The position numbers and the translations under genes were made by a program. 64,000 nucleotides of DNA from Ditylenchus dipsaci (taxonomy: Eukaryota; Nematoda; Chromadorea; Rhabditida; Anguinidae): NCBI GenBank assembly GCA_004194705.1, contig SADC01001210.1:1-64000 (forward strand). Reading direction: 5' to 3'. The stretch's first letter is position 1. Each line of letters begins with the position of its first letter. The notes beneath the pieces were generated by a model that did no database searches, was not told where the DNA came from, and saw only the letters and a list, made by a program, of their open reading frames with translations. Below are positions 1 to 12,600 of the stretch, in pieces.

Positions 1-1335
1 TGTTTGTTATTCTTTTTGCATCATGATAAATATCTTTATATATGTATTATAGCTTATCTGAAAGCTAGTGCAAAGGCTTTCTAACGTCATACTTTATTAT
101 AAGTTATGATATAAAATTATGGTGTAGGGAGGTCAATTAATATTTGTGTCAAAAATCCACTTTCAGGACTCTCGTCAAAAATAGGTTGTATCTTTTCGGT
201 TACGTCATATATGTGAACAAAGCATCGTAGGAAGAAAGAAGACACAAAACTGCACATAGAGCCCAGTTTGTTTTCCGTGAAGAAGAAACGCTTTTGAAAT
301 TACAAGCGAAACCGACAAAGCAAGTAAACCTCTATTCAACCCGTTTATCACAAGAAAGAAGTTCATTCGTCTGGCAAGCCAAAATGATCAAAAACTACAA
401 ACAGCACTAAGTCGGAGTTGATATCTTCGATGAAATGCTAAACACTACTCTTACTCGCCATCTGTCAAGCGTTGGCCGCTCCGCCTTTTCATGTCGTTCC
501 TTGTTAGTGGTGCTTCGATCAACGCTCATGTCCTACATGGGACAACAGTCAACTCGGAGAAATCACCCATAAGCTTGCGGAGCAGCTTTATGGAAGGCCT
601 GTACAATGGGTTAGCAACTTTCCTTTTATATAAGCATTAACTTACGAAATTCAGCCTACGAATCAAAATACTTGGAGATGAAAAAAACCCGCCACTGTGG
701 TGCTACATTTGCAATAAAGTCGAGAGAGGATCCAAGCTCAACGAATGTGGCAAGTGTCAGAAGATGGCGTGCGACAAGCATTCGTAAACCAAACTCTGTG
801 TTCCAACTGCCGCCAAGAAGAATAAAAGAAGCCTGTCAAAATGGTGACAAGAAGTTCACTTTCACCAACAACACCCTGGGGAGAATGCTACACTTGCCAA
901 AAACGTTCGCAGAAGCATTGCACAAAATGCAAAAACTATTTTTGCTATAGTCATCGTTCGAGAAATAATGTTGCTAAATGTATGTCTTGCAAATGATTAT
1001 TTTGAAAATAAAAACAATTGGGTTGTCCAAAAAATTTTTAAATCACCAAGTCTGTAACAAATGTTAGCTAAATGCAGTTTTGTGTCTTCTTTCTTCCTAC
1101 GATGCTTGTTTTCACATATATGACGTAACCGAAAGGATACAACCTATTTTTGACGAGAGTCCTGAAAGTGGATTTTTGACACAAATATTAATTGACCTCC
1201 CTACACCATAATTTTATATCATAACTTATAATAAAGTATGACGTTAGAAAGCCCTTTGCACTAGCTTTCAGATAAGCTATAATACATATACAAAGAATTT
1301 TTATCATGATGCAAAAAAGCATAACAAACACGTGA
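1..1335. mobile_element. Terminal-inverted-repeat transposon, left end cut by the window
   Basis: Positions 1-258 reappear reverse-complemented at about 1075-1335 with only scattered differences, so this is a TIR element with arms of at least 258 bp and an interior of about 815 bp. The right arm extends about 10 bp past where the window begins on the left, so the true left end lies outside. The interior carries a Cys-rich coding remnant, annotated separately. No target-site duplication can be read. Confidence 0.85.
698..996 (+). pseudogene. Cys-rich zinc-finger remnant, resembles the C-terminal domain of piggyBac transposases
   Basis: Two Cys/His clusters are visible in different frames. The first (698-787) reads WCYICNKV..ECGKCQ..ACDKHS and ends at TAA. 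The second (about 824-996) reads ECYTCQKRSQKHCTKCKNY, then FCYSHR and KCMSCK before TGA. The CxxC..CxxC..CxxH spacing is that of the Cys-rich DNA-binding domain closing many piggyBac-type transposases, and its place next to a terminal repeat fits. No DDD catalytic core is visible, so this is at most a 3' remnant in a non-autonomous element. A frameshift separates the clusters unless an unseen intron joins them. The Zn-cluster reading is reliable; the piggyBac assignment is inference. Confidence 0.5.
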
Positions 1336-1555
1336 CAGGCAATTTTTGGTGTCCCAACTTTAAAGGGATGTTTACCCGTTGTAAACGGGGAATTTCTGAA
1401 TTCTGCCACCGGATTCAGATTCAGCGCAAAAAACTGGGTCAATCGTGCATATTACTACAATCGACCGGCGGAGTGTTAAAATTTGCAAAAAAAATTTATA
1501 AAGTGTCGCTAATCGATATTAGTTCTTCTCAAAAGGGACCATGACCTTTAGGGGG

Positions 1556-2220
1556 AGGGGACAAAATGACACATTTTCGTAATTATTTTACTTTTTTTTA
1601 AATTTATTGATGTCTTAAAACATTTATCTGTCAATCTAGACATTTTCGGTTCATAGGGTGCATTGAAGTGCAATATCAAAAGTCTAAATTTCATGCAAAA
1701 ATCTCATATTATGGTTTTTATTGAGACTTTTATTTCACCTTTTTTATTTTTTTGTTCTATCTTGTAGCTCTAAATCTCAGCTTTCTAACGGGCTATCAAA
1801 CTGGAAATAAATTTTTCCGAAACATGAAAACTAATAATTTTGAAAAATTTGGAGGTAACTCCTTCAAAATCTCTAAATCTTCCATTTTGTTCCAACTCAT
1901 AACTTTTCACTTTCCGAAAATGACTTATGAGAGTTTGATAGCTCATAAGAAAGCTGAGATTCAGAGCTACAAGATAGCACGAATAAAATAAAAAAGTACA
2001 ACAAAAGTCTTAATAAAAGCCGTAATATGAAACCTTTCATGAAATTTAGACTTTAATATTGCGCTTCAGTGGCACCATTTCTTTACTGTTCAATTTTATG
2101 AAAATATAACCGAAAATGTCTAGATTGACATGTAAATGTCATAAGACATCAATAAATTCTAAAAAGTGAAAAAAAGTTATTATGAAAGAATAATGAAAAA
2201 ACATTGGGTACTTTTTACTT
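1556..2220. repeat. Foldback palindrome, about 665 bp
   Basis: The sequence from 1556 to about 1870 is repeated reverse-complemented from about 1900 to 2220. For example ATCTCAGCTTTC at about 1776 pairs with GAAAGCTGAGAT at about 1950. Arms are imperfect and there is no credible gene. A related CTGAATCTCAGCT motif recurs in the foldback near 63480-63680. Confidence 0.8.
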
Positions 2221-2900
2221 AAGTAAAAAGGTGAAAATCGTTGGGTGGGGGGTTGGGGTTTTCGCTATAGGGTCAAAAATTTTAATTGAAAAAATCCAAC
2301 AGAGAGCTCATTTTTAGCTAAATACAATCGAAATTCTCATTAAAGAACCATCGCTGTCGATGACAATGGCAATTTCGCGTTTTGAATTCGCGGGGACAGC
2401 CGACAGCTCGACCAGTAGATGGTTTTTCATTTTGAACAAATTTTAATAGCAAACAAAAAATAATTCGAAATTTATTCTCGCAATAAAAGAGCTGTCCCCC
2501 GCGAATTCAAAAACTCGAAATCGCCATTGTCATCAACGGCGATGGTCCTTTGACATAACTTCCCATTAACATAAACTTCTCATTAACATATTTTCGGGTC
2601 AATTTGTTTGGTTTGCAAAGAAAACCTTGAAACTGCGCATTGCCATTAACATAACGCTCGAATTGTTTCTTGGAGTTTTGGCGCTAGTAGCGAATATCAC
2701 CCTCCAAGATTCTGAGCTTTTAAAAATGCTGTAACTACCCTTGCAAACAACACGTTTAGGCTTAGCCCTTAGGCTTGGGGGTAGGCCAGCGTACGGAAGT
2801 TGTGACTAATAAAGAGTTTGTGCACATTTTCTGGGGTCTGGGACATAAATTTGGGTACTTTTTACTAATGGGGTATTCGCTGCTAGGGTCGAGTTATGTT
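2213..2900. repeat. Foldback of family B (GCTAGTAGCGAAT ends) with a nested palindrome
   Basis: An outer unit ending in GCGCTAGTAGCGAATA-like sequence and a CTTTTTACTTAAGTAAAAAG motif contains an inner inverted repeat at about 2340-2560 with arms around GAATTCGCGGGGACAGC. The 2663-2890 part is a dispersed repeat also found at about 14750-14990 and 49872-50125, each with the phrase GGCCAGCGTACGGAAG. No gene is seen. Confidence 0.75.
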
Positions 2901-3184
2901 ATTGAGAAGTTTGACTGTACTTGCTTTGATTGCTATCAGCACACATAAAAATCATAATTTGTTGCAGTGCTACCTAGTTCTGGCGAAAGATATCTGTAGG
3001 TGATTCGTTGTATTGTGGTAAAAAGTTATAACCTCAAATGATGACATGATGAAAGAAAAACTAACGCCTGAAACTTAAAAAAAATTAATTTTTTGTTAAC
3101 AATAATTTTTCAACAATTTCTTTGTAATAAGTGAATTAAATAAAATTCAATTCTGAAAGACATCAATAGCCTGGTGGTGAAGGG

Positions 3185-3362
3185 AGACAGGTCAGTTCGC
3201 CCCACGATCAGTTCGCCCCGGTCAGTTCGACCCAAGATCAGCCCCAACATCATGAGTCCGTCCTAACATACGCTGGCCTACCCTTACCTAAGCCTAAGCC
3301 TAAAACAAAAATGGGCGAGCTGATCGTGGGGCGAACTGACCGGGGCGAACTGACCGTACACC
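3185..3362. repeat. Short palindromic MITE with TTAGGC-type core
   Basis: GGTCAGTTCGCCCCACGATC at the left is mirrored by GATCGTGGGGCGAACTGACC at the right. The interior holds CCTAAGCCTAAGCCTAAA, the complement of the nematode telomere unit TTAGGC. No flanking duplication was identified. Confidence 0.75.
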
Positions 3363-3369
3363 GTGGTGA

Positions 3370-4040
3370 AAAGCGCGTTATTTCTAAATTCTATAAAAAC
3401 GCTGGTTTTTCAAAATATTTGATGCATACAACTCTAAAACGGCTATTTTTTTTCTCGTATAAATAAAGTTTCCTGTTTTTTCGATTTCCCGTTTGTAATA
3501 AAATAAACATTTTGGATTAAAGAATTTAACTCCGAATAGCAAAAGATGAGAAGACCAAGCAAATGAGAAGACCAAGAACTGCAGGAATGGCATAGATGAG
3601 CTTGTGTTGCGTGCTCTGTATTTGCGTGTTCTTGTGCTTTTTTCCGGCGTACTAAATTTCTTTTACAATTTTTTATTGCATAAAATGACATATTCTTCAC
3701 TTTAATTTGAATTGACAAATTAACCACAAAGTAGCGCATCATAAGAAAATGGGTGGTTTCGTTCGTAACTTCTTCATAACTAATTTTTTTTACTTTTTTA
3801 AAGAAAGAAAATACTAGAGATATTCCAATGATATCAAATCTGCAATATCGTTATGCAGTTGAATCTCGATAAGCCGACACCTTTTTGTTAAAACCTCATG
3901 TGTTTGATGTAAACTTATAGAATTGATCATTTTGTCCTAGAAATTTAAAAAAAAACTCAAAAAACAATACGCATTTTAGCGTTTTAGGTATATTTTTAAA
4001 AAGAAATTTCTGTTCCCTGTTTGAGACATTCACAGTTGGG
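3370..4040. other. AT-rich intergenic stretch, nothing recognised
   Basis: Only short, compositionally random open frames are present. No splice-bounded exon, RNA gene or clear inverted repeat is evident. Confidence 0.5.
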
Positions 4041-4044
4041 GTGT

Positions 4045-4420
4045 CCGGACAATATAGGGTGTCCGGACAAATTAGATGTATATGAAATGGCCAAAATTTT
4101 TGAATAAGTCGTTTTTGGAGATTCTGTTTTACGGATCGATTGTTCTCGCGCCGACAATATTTTTTTGGCATATAATATAAAAAGCTCAATTTTCTCTTGG
4201 TCCTACGTGTTTTTTGGGCATTGGTCAGTTTATAGCTTCTAGATGGGCAAGAACCAAACCGGCGGACCGAGTAAACATTGTGCTTTTCACATAATTTGCC
4301 AAAAAAATATTGTCCCAGAGAAAAATTGATATGTAAAAACAGAATTTTGTAAAAACGGCCTAGAAAAAAGTTATGGCTATTTCAAATCTTCCGAATTTTT
4401 TGAAACACCCTGTACTTTAT
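4045..4420. repeat. Degenerate foldback related to the 8630-8992 palindrome
   Basis: A decayed inverted repeat: GGTGTCCGGACAAATTAG on the left, partly complementary sequence near 4380-4415, with a loop that shares the TTCTAGATGGGCAAGA theme with CCTCTGGATGGGTAAGA in the better-preserved palindrome at 8630-8992. Confidence 0.5.
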
Positions 4421-4878
4421 ATTCATGCTTCCCGTCTGAAATCAAAACTCCTTCAAATGTATCTTTTTACCTTTTGACCGGTGCTGCGTGGAGCAGTGGC
4501 AAAGCTTTCGTCAAAAGTCCTTATTTCTAGTTCAGGGCTATTCGATTTTTTCAATTTTTGCAAATTCGTTATTGTTTTTTTTATTTCAAATATTTGGTGT
4601 AAAATCGAAAATAAAACATAGGTCAGAAAATGTAAAATTTCCAACTTTTCGTTTAAATATGTTTGAGTAGAAGCCCGACGAATGTCTAAATTTTACGTGA
4701 TACTGTAGATCCTCTACCAATCCAACCCATGGGGGATAAATTTTCAGCCCTGAAAATTTTTGAAATTGTAAATTGACAATGATCTTAACTCTGAATCCTA
4801 GTCAAAAAAATTACAGGTGTGGATTAATAGAGCATAACGTATTTTTTCTAATGAACGAGCATGCTCGTTCATTTCCCA

Positions 4879-4992
4879 ATCACCTTTTACCGTATTTCCT
4901 CTAGTAGCAGCCCATGGGTTACTATTTTTCAACCCCCCTCTTAGAGGGGGCTAATATTAGAGGGTGGGCTGCTATTAGAGGAAATACGGTAG
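4879..4992. repeat. Hairpin MITE, CCGTATTTCCTC termini
   Basis: ACCGTATTTCCTCTAGTAGC is mirrored by GCTATTAGAGGAAATACGGT about 90 bp downstream, flanked by TA on the right. Related copies with ACCGTATTYACTCTA-type termini occur at about 12245-12386, 51742-51900 and 59655-59837. Confidence 0.8.
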
Positions 4993-4999
4993 GATGCTC

Positions 5000-5850
5000 G
5001 TTTATTAGAAACTGCCCAATTATTGGAAACTGCCCGCTTATTTTTTGATCAAAATTTTTCGTTAACGAACAACAAAAGGCAGGAGCCAAATTTTTCAAAA
5101 AAAAAACTTTTTTGTTAGCCTTGCCCCTCCCCCTCTAGGAGCGGTGAAAACAAGTAGCGTCGATGTTTTGGAAAGCCGTGGATCTTGCTAAATTTCGATC
5201 CAAGTATCCAAACAAAGTCTTGTTTTCAATGGAAAATTTATTCATAAAATTTTGGTTTGTATTTTCTGACGCCTCTACCTCATTATTAATTAAATCAACC
5301 CACACTTACCAACTACAATCCAGCTCAAAACAAGTAAGCAGGTGTTTGTACGAAAAGAAAAAAACATCAGATTGGAATTTTTATTTGATTAGAAATGTTT
5401 CTGGAGTGTATTTTTATGGCATTAGATTTCGGTTTTTGATTTTTGTTGATTAGTCAGCTCTTACTTGCGTCCCAAATAGAGTAAATATCCGAAAATGGTG
5501 TGCGATGTCACTTCTCTACCTCTCTGCCCTTTATTATAAGCGAAAAGAGCATTGCTTCAAGTCTGCTGGATTGCTTACCACCGTTATCCGGATAAATCTA
5601 ATGTAATTTTGCGAAGAGAAAAGAACACATGTAATCCAATATGGCCAGCAGAAAGGCAGAAATCAATCTTTTCCAGGAGCACATTTCTTTTTTTTATGTT
5701 TTGTTGTTGGTGATATTATTCCGACAAATTCAAGGCTAAACTTTCGTAAATGTTGGTGGGTCACTTTTTAGATTCTTTAGCTTCTGAAATGTACAATCAA
5801 TATTTTGACGGAGCTGAGAAATCTTAGAAGAAAAATATTTGGTTGCAGTT
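5000..5850. other. Intergenic, no gene recognised
   Basis: Contains a 96-codon open frame at 5163-5453 of unremarkable composition without recognisable motifs or flanking regulatory sequence. Treated as chance. Confidence 0.4.
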
Positions 5851-5854
5851 TCGA

Positions 5855-6590
5855 ATCCTCCCACGGTGAGTGATCAGATGGAGGAGATAACATCATATTC
5901 GTGTTTCTCGACCCCGATTTCCTGAGAAAACCGGCTGTTTTTTTAATTCTGAGAAAAAAAAATTTTCGATCCACAGGGGGAGGGGGACGGGGGGTAGCAT
6001 GGTTTTTTATCCAAGATTTGAAAAATTTAAATTGGCATCTTTTGAATTTTAAAGGGATTAAGGGCTGTATTGGGAGAGGAAGGGAATAAAAGGGGGCCAC
6101 TTTTATGGCAGAACAATAGAAAAGTAAATATATGTATTCTTCGACTGCCTCACCATGTTTTTCAACGTGGCAAAAAGAGACTCTATACGCATTTTTTGAT
6201 CAAGAGTACTTCTCGGAATCATGTCTAAGGTAAGTGTGTGGGCAAAGAAGGTGTTAAAGCCCCCTGCGCCCCTTCGGGGCGCAAGGGGCTTTAACATCTT
6301 CTTGTTCGTGGGCCCTGAGTCATTAGTGGCCCCCTTTTATTCCCTTCCCCTCCCAATGCAGCCCTTAATTCTTTTAAAATTCAAAAGGCGCCAATTTAAA
6401 TTTTTCAAATTTTGGCTAAAAAAACCATGCTACCACACCCCCCCCCCCTCCTGTGGTTCGAATTTTTTTTCTGAATATCAAAAAAACAGTCGGCTTTCTC
6501 ATGAAATCGGGGTCGAGAAACATTAATATGAAGTTATCTCCTCCATCTGATCACTTCCGTGGCGGGGGGATTCTGAACTCAAGCCAAATA
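5855..6590. repeat. Family A foldback element, copy 1
   Basis: Palindromic element. The arms carry TTCGAATCCTCCCACGG and its mirror, GTGTTTCTCGACCCCGAT, the stem AAGGGCTGTATTGGGAG and its complement, and a GC-rich tip around CCCCTTCGGGGCGCAAGGGG. The tip is preceded by GAATCATGTCTAAGGTAAGT, which resembles a splice donor. Copies recur at 17320-18200, 26580-27024 plus 32361-32420, 30170-31110, 32558-33420, 36070-37010, 47500-47890 and 48290-48560. Confidence 0.8.
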
Positions 6591-6659
6591 TTTTTCAACC
6601 ATTTCTGATCCAAAACTAGAAGTTTTCCATTTTTTAAGTTTTTCTTGCTTTATTTGATT

Positions 6660-9600
6660 ATGTCTGATTCCGGAAAGACCAGTTACATTCAAACCTCCGA
6701 TAAAGTGTCTCCCACTCAAGTTCGACCGCTAGCTGGGTCATTTTCAGAGAGGCTCGGCAAAATCGGAACTCTTGCGATCTTTCGGACTAAACTGACCAAA
6801 AGTGCATTAGCTGGTTTTCCTTTTTGGTGTTTTTCACAATTTTTTCTTTTTTTCAGCGTATGATTTAAACGTATGCGCCAAACTAATATAAAATTTTTAC
6901 AGGTGCTATCAGAATGGGAAATGAACACACTTCAATGAGACTGGTAGAAAGAGATAGGCATTTAACCACATCAAGAGACTTTTTCCACGACCGACTAGAT
7001 TACTTGAACAATGATCTCAGTAAGCGAAGATTCTCTGTGGATGTGACAAAAGCAGAGTCAAAAAGACAACTGAATAAGGTGGGCAGACATCCTAAATGGT
7101 TAGCTTGCTCTTAAAAATTCGAAGCAATTGGTTTTAAAGAGAGGTATATCGTGGCCAAGGTCTATTTCCAGCCCAATTTCCACCCTAAAAAGTTTGGTTC
7201 CTAACTAAAAAATTGGCTGAATTAAGGGGTATGACCAAAAGTACTGTATTTGCGTTAGTTTCACTAACGCCAAAATTAGCAGAAATGAAAAATCGGGCAT
7301 TATGCGATTACAGGCAGGGTTCACAGATGTCCTGCTTTAGCAGGAATTTCCTTCTTTTTGATTTCAAAATCTGCTTTTTGTCCATGAAAAAGCAGGAATT
7401 TTCACACACCTCACAGCATTTTATAACAGCTTATTCCTGCTTTTTGTAGATTTTTGGTTTAAATTCCTGCTTTTTGGAAACAAAATTCTGCTTTTGCGAT
7501 TTTCGATCTGTGAACCCTGATTACAGGTCTCGATTTACTGATTAATTTTTTTTCCTTGCTTACCCTTTTTAAAGCCTGTCAAAGCGACTCATGAAAAACT
7601 TTTCCGGCCATTATTTCTAACAACTCAGCACTTTTACAAATCTTTTCTCTATCTCTCCTAAAACACTTAAACAAAATGTCTCGTCATTTTTTTTGAAATT
7701 CATTGCTTCCGAAACTTGGTGCTTAATCCAGCTCCATATAAAAATAGAGGAAAAGAAACAAGAAAGTGTTTTAAGTGAAGCACCGCCCTCAATTCATTAG
7801 ACCGGATTGGATGTTTAGGCAAAAGCCACGAAAATTTCTATTTAAAAAGCAAACAATTTGGGGGTTCGTGTTGTCTATCTCGAAAATTGGGCTACTGCTG
7901 TGTGTTGCAGTTCCATAAATCTTGTTTTATTTATTTCTTTTTTCTACTTTTTAAAAAATGCTTCTTTTCACATTTAAATAGCCATTTGGTGAGGGCATTG
8001 GCAAAGGAAATTGGCCCGAAATTCTTTTTGCCTGATATTTTTTCCCTGCTTATGATGACTTGTTTGATGTTGTCATTGTTATTTAGGGGAAAGAGGGAGG
8101 TTGCAGCAGCTTTTAACACACCGCTTCACTGAATCCATTGTTTTGGATGTGCATTAGCTGGCTGTTTTTGCAAAAAATACTTAAAACTTATTTAAGCCAT
8201 AAATCTATCTACCTTTTTAGAATGGCCTTTCGTGTGTATTTGAGTCGTTGAAAATTTGGAAAATGTTTGAACACTTTATATTGACTAAAATATTTTTTTT
8301 ATTAAAAAAGGGAATATTGCCATCATAATTGTTGTAAAAGTAAATTGTTGAAACGCAGCCTAAAATTAATAGAAAACAAACGGACAATACTTCTTTGGCC
8401 CATATTTTTGTTTTGCCTGTTTCTCTAAAAAAAATTCACACTTCTTTAAGGTTTTAGCACATCAGGTAGCCCTGCGATTCTACTTTCTGATAAAGGATAA
8501 TTTATTACATTGTTTTACAAAAATCTACAACAATAAATAATAAAAGTTTGGAGGATTTTAAAAACCAATAAGGCAGAATATACACTGAAAAAATACCCCA
8601 AATAACACCCCTCAAGTAGCCCCCTGAAAGCCGGGTGGTCCAAGATTTTCGGACACTTTCAAAGCGCCATAACTTTCTTCTGGGATCGAAATTCGAAATT
8701 CTGTAAACGCAGATCGACTCAGAATTTTATGCCGTTTTGCTTGGTATATAATGTCAAAATCACGATTTCCGCTTGGTCCCCCTGTGGTTTTGGTCTTGGT
8801 CTGTAGATGGCCTCTGGATGGGTAAGACCAAAACCACAGGGGGACCAAGCAAAAATCGTGATTTTGACATTATATACCAAGCAAAACGGCATAAATTCTG
8901 AGTCGATCTGCGTTTACAGAATTTCGAATTTCGATCCCAGAAAAAAGTTATGGCGTTTTGAAAGTGTCCGAAAATCTTGGACCACCCGGTACTTCAATAT
9001 TTTTTAATGAAAACGTTTGCATGCTTAAAAAAGGCGCTACCACGGTTCATAAAAAATTGATTCATTTTAAAGCGAATTCGTAAAAACGGGTTTCATAAAA
9101 AATAGAATTCTTCGAAAACCGGATTTCGAAAAAAAGTTAATTTGTTTCAAAACGGTTTGGCTAAATGAATTTTTAAAAATTATATGGTTTTATCAATATT
9201 TAATTCATCAATAAATAGGTTTATCCAGATTTCTCGACAAATTTATTTCACAACTGGATAAAAAAAGTATCTCAGCAACAGTGTAATCTTGAAAAAAGAC
9301 AAAATTAGCCGGTTATTGTAAATTCGGCCAGACCATCAATATATGGTCGAATTATAACCATTTTCATAGTTACTTCACCATAAAGTTTCACAGTTAAGAA
9401 TTGCAAATTTCTAGCTGGAGAATATGCAACCATTAGCACGTAAACAATTAGGTAAAATGACTGGCCATCTTCCGCCATATGGCCGTGCCCTAACTCAAGT
9501 TAAAATACAGCTTTACACGAACCAACTACGAACAAACCAGAACCACCAACAAAGAGCCAAGCAAACCTAGTTCGTAGTCGGTATGGACATGCCTCACTTG

Positions 9601-12600
9601 TGATTGCGGAACCAACTGCTTCAGGATGTCGAAAAAGCTTCTGCTTTCGACCCACTTGGACGTTTCTGGTTGACTGTTGGATTTGGCTTGAGCTCATTTC
9701 CTCTTCCTCCGATGATCCTTGTTCACTCGCATCACAGCTGCTCGCTTCATCAGGGCTGCTGTATCGGTCTTCGAGATTCATCGGGGGGCGCTTAATTCAA
9801 TGAAAATAATAATAGAAATGTCGATCAGGAAGCAATCAAAAATACGTATTTAAACAATTATTCATGAAATCAAAATATCGTAAAGTTTCATTTGCCAAAC
9901 CGTTTTGAAACAAATTAACTTTTTTTCGAAATCCGGTTTCGAAGAATTCTATTTTTTATGAAACCCGTTTTTTACAAATTCCCTTTAAAATGAATCAATT
10001 TTTTATGAACCGTGGTAGCGCCTTAAAAAAATGCACATATGGTGTCAAACTAAATGTCCCACATTGGGAAATCGAACAAAAAAGATCTTACTTGAACATA
10101 AGAAATTAAAGTTACAGCCACTAAAAAATTTGCGCCACCGTGCATTTTGCTTATGCTATTTTTGTGCTAAAAATAGTGAAAGGAGTTATTTCATAAAAAA
10201 AATTGTTCTCGGTCTTTACGTAAAATTACGAGGCTTTTTCTTAAGTGCTTTTAAATAAGTCATCCGGATTATATGCGCAAAACAGGCGGATTTTGATGAT
10301 AGATAGAAAATAATGTGCGTGCTCCCGGTCACTTCTCATCCTCAATTCAAGTTTTTGTGACAGAAAAAAAAAGAATTATTTTTAAATCCAAATTTGCCAT
10401 TTAAAAAAAACTTGCTTCGATATGGGATTGGCTCCGACCGGCTTCCACTGCTCTATCATTGAGCTACCGAGACTGACACGTTATTGCTGTGCTTCTCATT
10501 ACTTAATTTGAATTTCAAAACACCTTTTTAAATAAATTCACTTGGTACCCAACTTTTCTGAATAAAAAATATCCCCACTGACTTCAGGCATGCCCTTTAA
10601 AAAACCATTGCTTTTGCACTGTATCTTTGCTTTTGTGTAACAAAAAAAGATGCTGCAGAAATTTTTTTTGGCGCAGAAAAAAGTTTTGCGTTAAAAAAAT
10701 GAATTTGTGCCGAAAAAACATTGAACATTTGTTTATCAATTATCTTTCCTTAATTTTTTTTTGTAAATAATCTGTAAAGCGAGCAAGTTTTTGTTTTTTT
10801 TTAATAAAAACAACAAAGCTTTGCAAACAATGTAGTATAAATAAGAATATTCTTCCACTAATTTAGCTGTTTTCTTTACATTTGTGTTTCAATTCATCCA
10901 GAAATAGCAGGCTTCCGCTCTACCAAAATAGCTGTTTCTTCTAACAAAAAATGATGCGAGTTCCTTATTCAGCAGATTTTAATTGTAAAAATTGCATTAG
11001 AGAATGAAATATTTTGTAAAAATATATTTTTTCCAACAAAAATAGTTTTCATTAGAAAAGAGCGTGGAAACGGGTGATTTATATGGGAACAAATTGTTTT
11101 TTTTTTGGCTTCTTGGCAAATGGTTGGATGTGTATATGGGACAAAACCCTACTATGTTGTTTTACTCTATTTGTTTTAATAAAAAATATTTCATTAGGCT
11201 TAGGTGGGCTTACATCCATGCATCCATATATAATATGTTGTTCCACTTGCATTGCAGATACTACTATTTTTTGTTTGATATTATTTGCATGTTATTCCTT
11301 TCCCACAATTTAGTTAATTTTCAAAAAATATTTTATTCATTTTTGAAATAGTCTGGGTCAAATTAATTTGAAAAAAAAATTATGGGTGGTCTTTTTGTCT
11401 CACCTCAAAACACTTTAAAATCACCGCAAATTATTTGTTCCTCAAAAATCTCCGTAAAATACCAATAAAATACCCGCGAAAATACTCGTTTTATAACCGA
11501 ATTTGATTTTTTCTCGCTGTTTACATCAATCATAACATAAAAATGCTGTTGAAGAGTTTCAATAACCATCCTCAACCCCTTGCTAAAATTTCAATTTGAC
11601 CTACTTTCAAGTTGAGTTAACGGTTTGTAAAACAAAATAGTGCTTATTCAGAAAATTTTAAAAGATGTGGGAGTTTATTTGTTATACCGTGTAATTTCTG
11701 TCAATTTGCAGCCAAGTTCGGACCAGCACAGCTACTCTTCTTCTGCAGAATCTGGTCGTATAAACGCTTTTAAACAGCCACGACATAAAGCAAGAGCTCA
11801 GTCTAGTAGTCAGTTACTCCACAACAATCTTAGCTACTCTACTACTGAAAAATCAGCAGCAAGCTCTCAGAAAAGACCACTTTCCCCAGCAGTTCAAGAG
11901 CCACTTGTGGGAGGACGCCATCGCCGAATGTCTGTAGATGACAGTGCGGTGCATCATCGCACGATTGCTGCTGTTGTAGTCGACAATGAAACATCAGGTA
12001 GCAGCCTGCCTCAACGCCGCTATAGCAGGACCACAGGCAAGTCTTCAGTAAGTGGAGTGGAGTTGCAGGGTGGTCACCGTCGATACTCTCGCCCTCTAAA
12101 TCAGCATGCAGACGGATTCTCTCCCAGTGCCATGGATGGAGGTCTTTGCTTGGCAGAACAGTTAAAACTATCCAGGTAAAGTTGCAGCCATTTTATTATG
12201 AATACAATTTTGTACTGAAGTACTTGTTATCAACCAGTTGACACCGTATTCACTCTATTAATTTTGAACCCCTTGAAAATCTTGAAATTTTAAATCAAAA
12301 ATGGCCTTAACTCTGAAATCCCAGTCAAAAAAGCGAGGGGTGGGCGTTTATTAGAGGGTGGGCGATTTATAGAGTGAATACAGTAACATTATTCTCATGC
12401 TTAGCACAAATTTGGATTATAAATTGACAGTGCGGTGCATCATCGCACGATTGCTGCATTTACTTACCTTAATCATAGAACGCCACGGAGTTCTATGATT
12501 ATTTCTTTTGCGCTCCTGATAATCGATAATAGACTTAATAGAAATCCAGAAGGAATTAATGAATCTGACCTATCAAAGATCGAAAATTGAAGATTGAATG

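Noticed and set aside
10425..10500. Functional tRNA gene on the minus strand
   Set aside because: A-box-like only; no B box and no closable acceptor or T stem.
11064..11351. 95-codon hydrophobic open frame, possible membrane protein
   Set aside because: Overlaps another equally long frame, has AT-driven Phe/Ile/Tyr composition and no homology-like motif.
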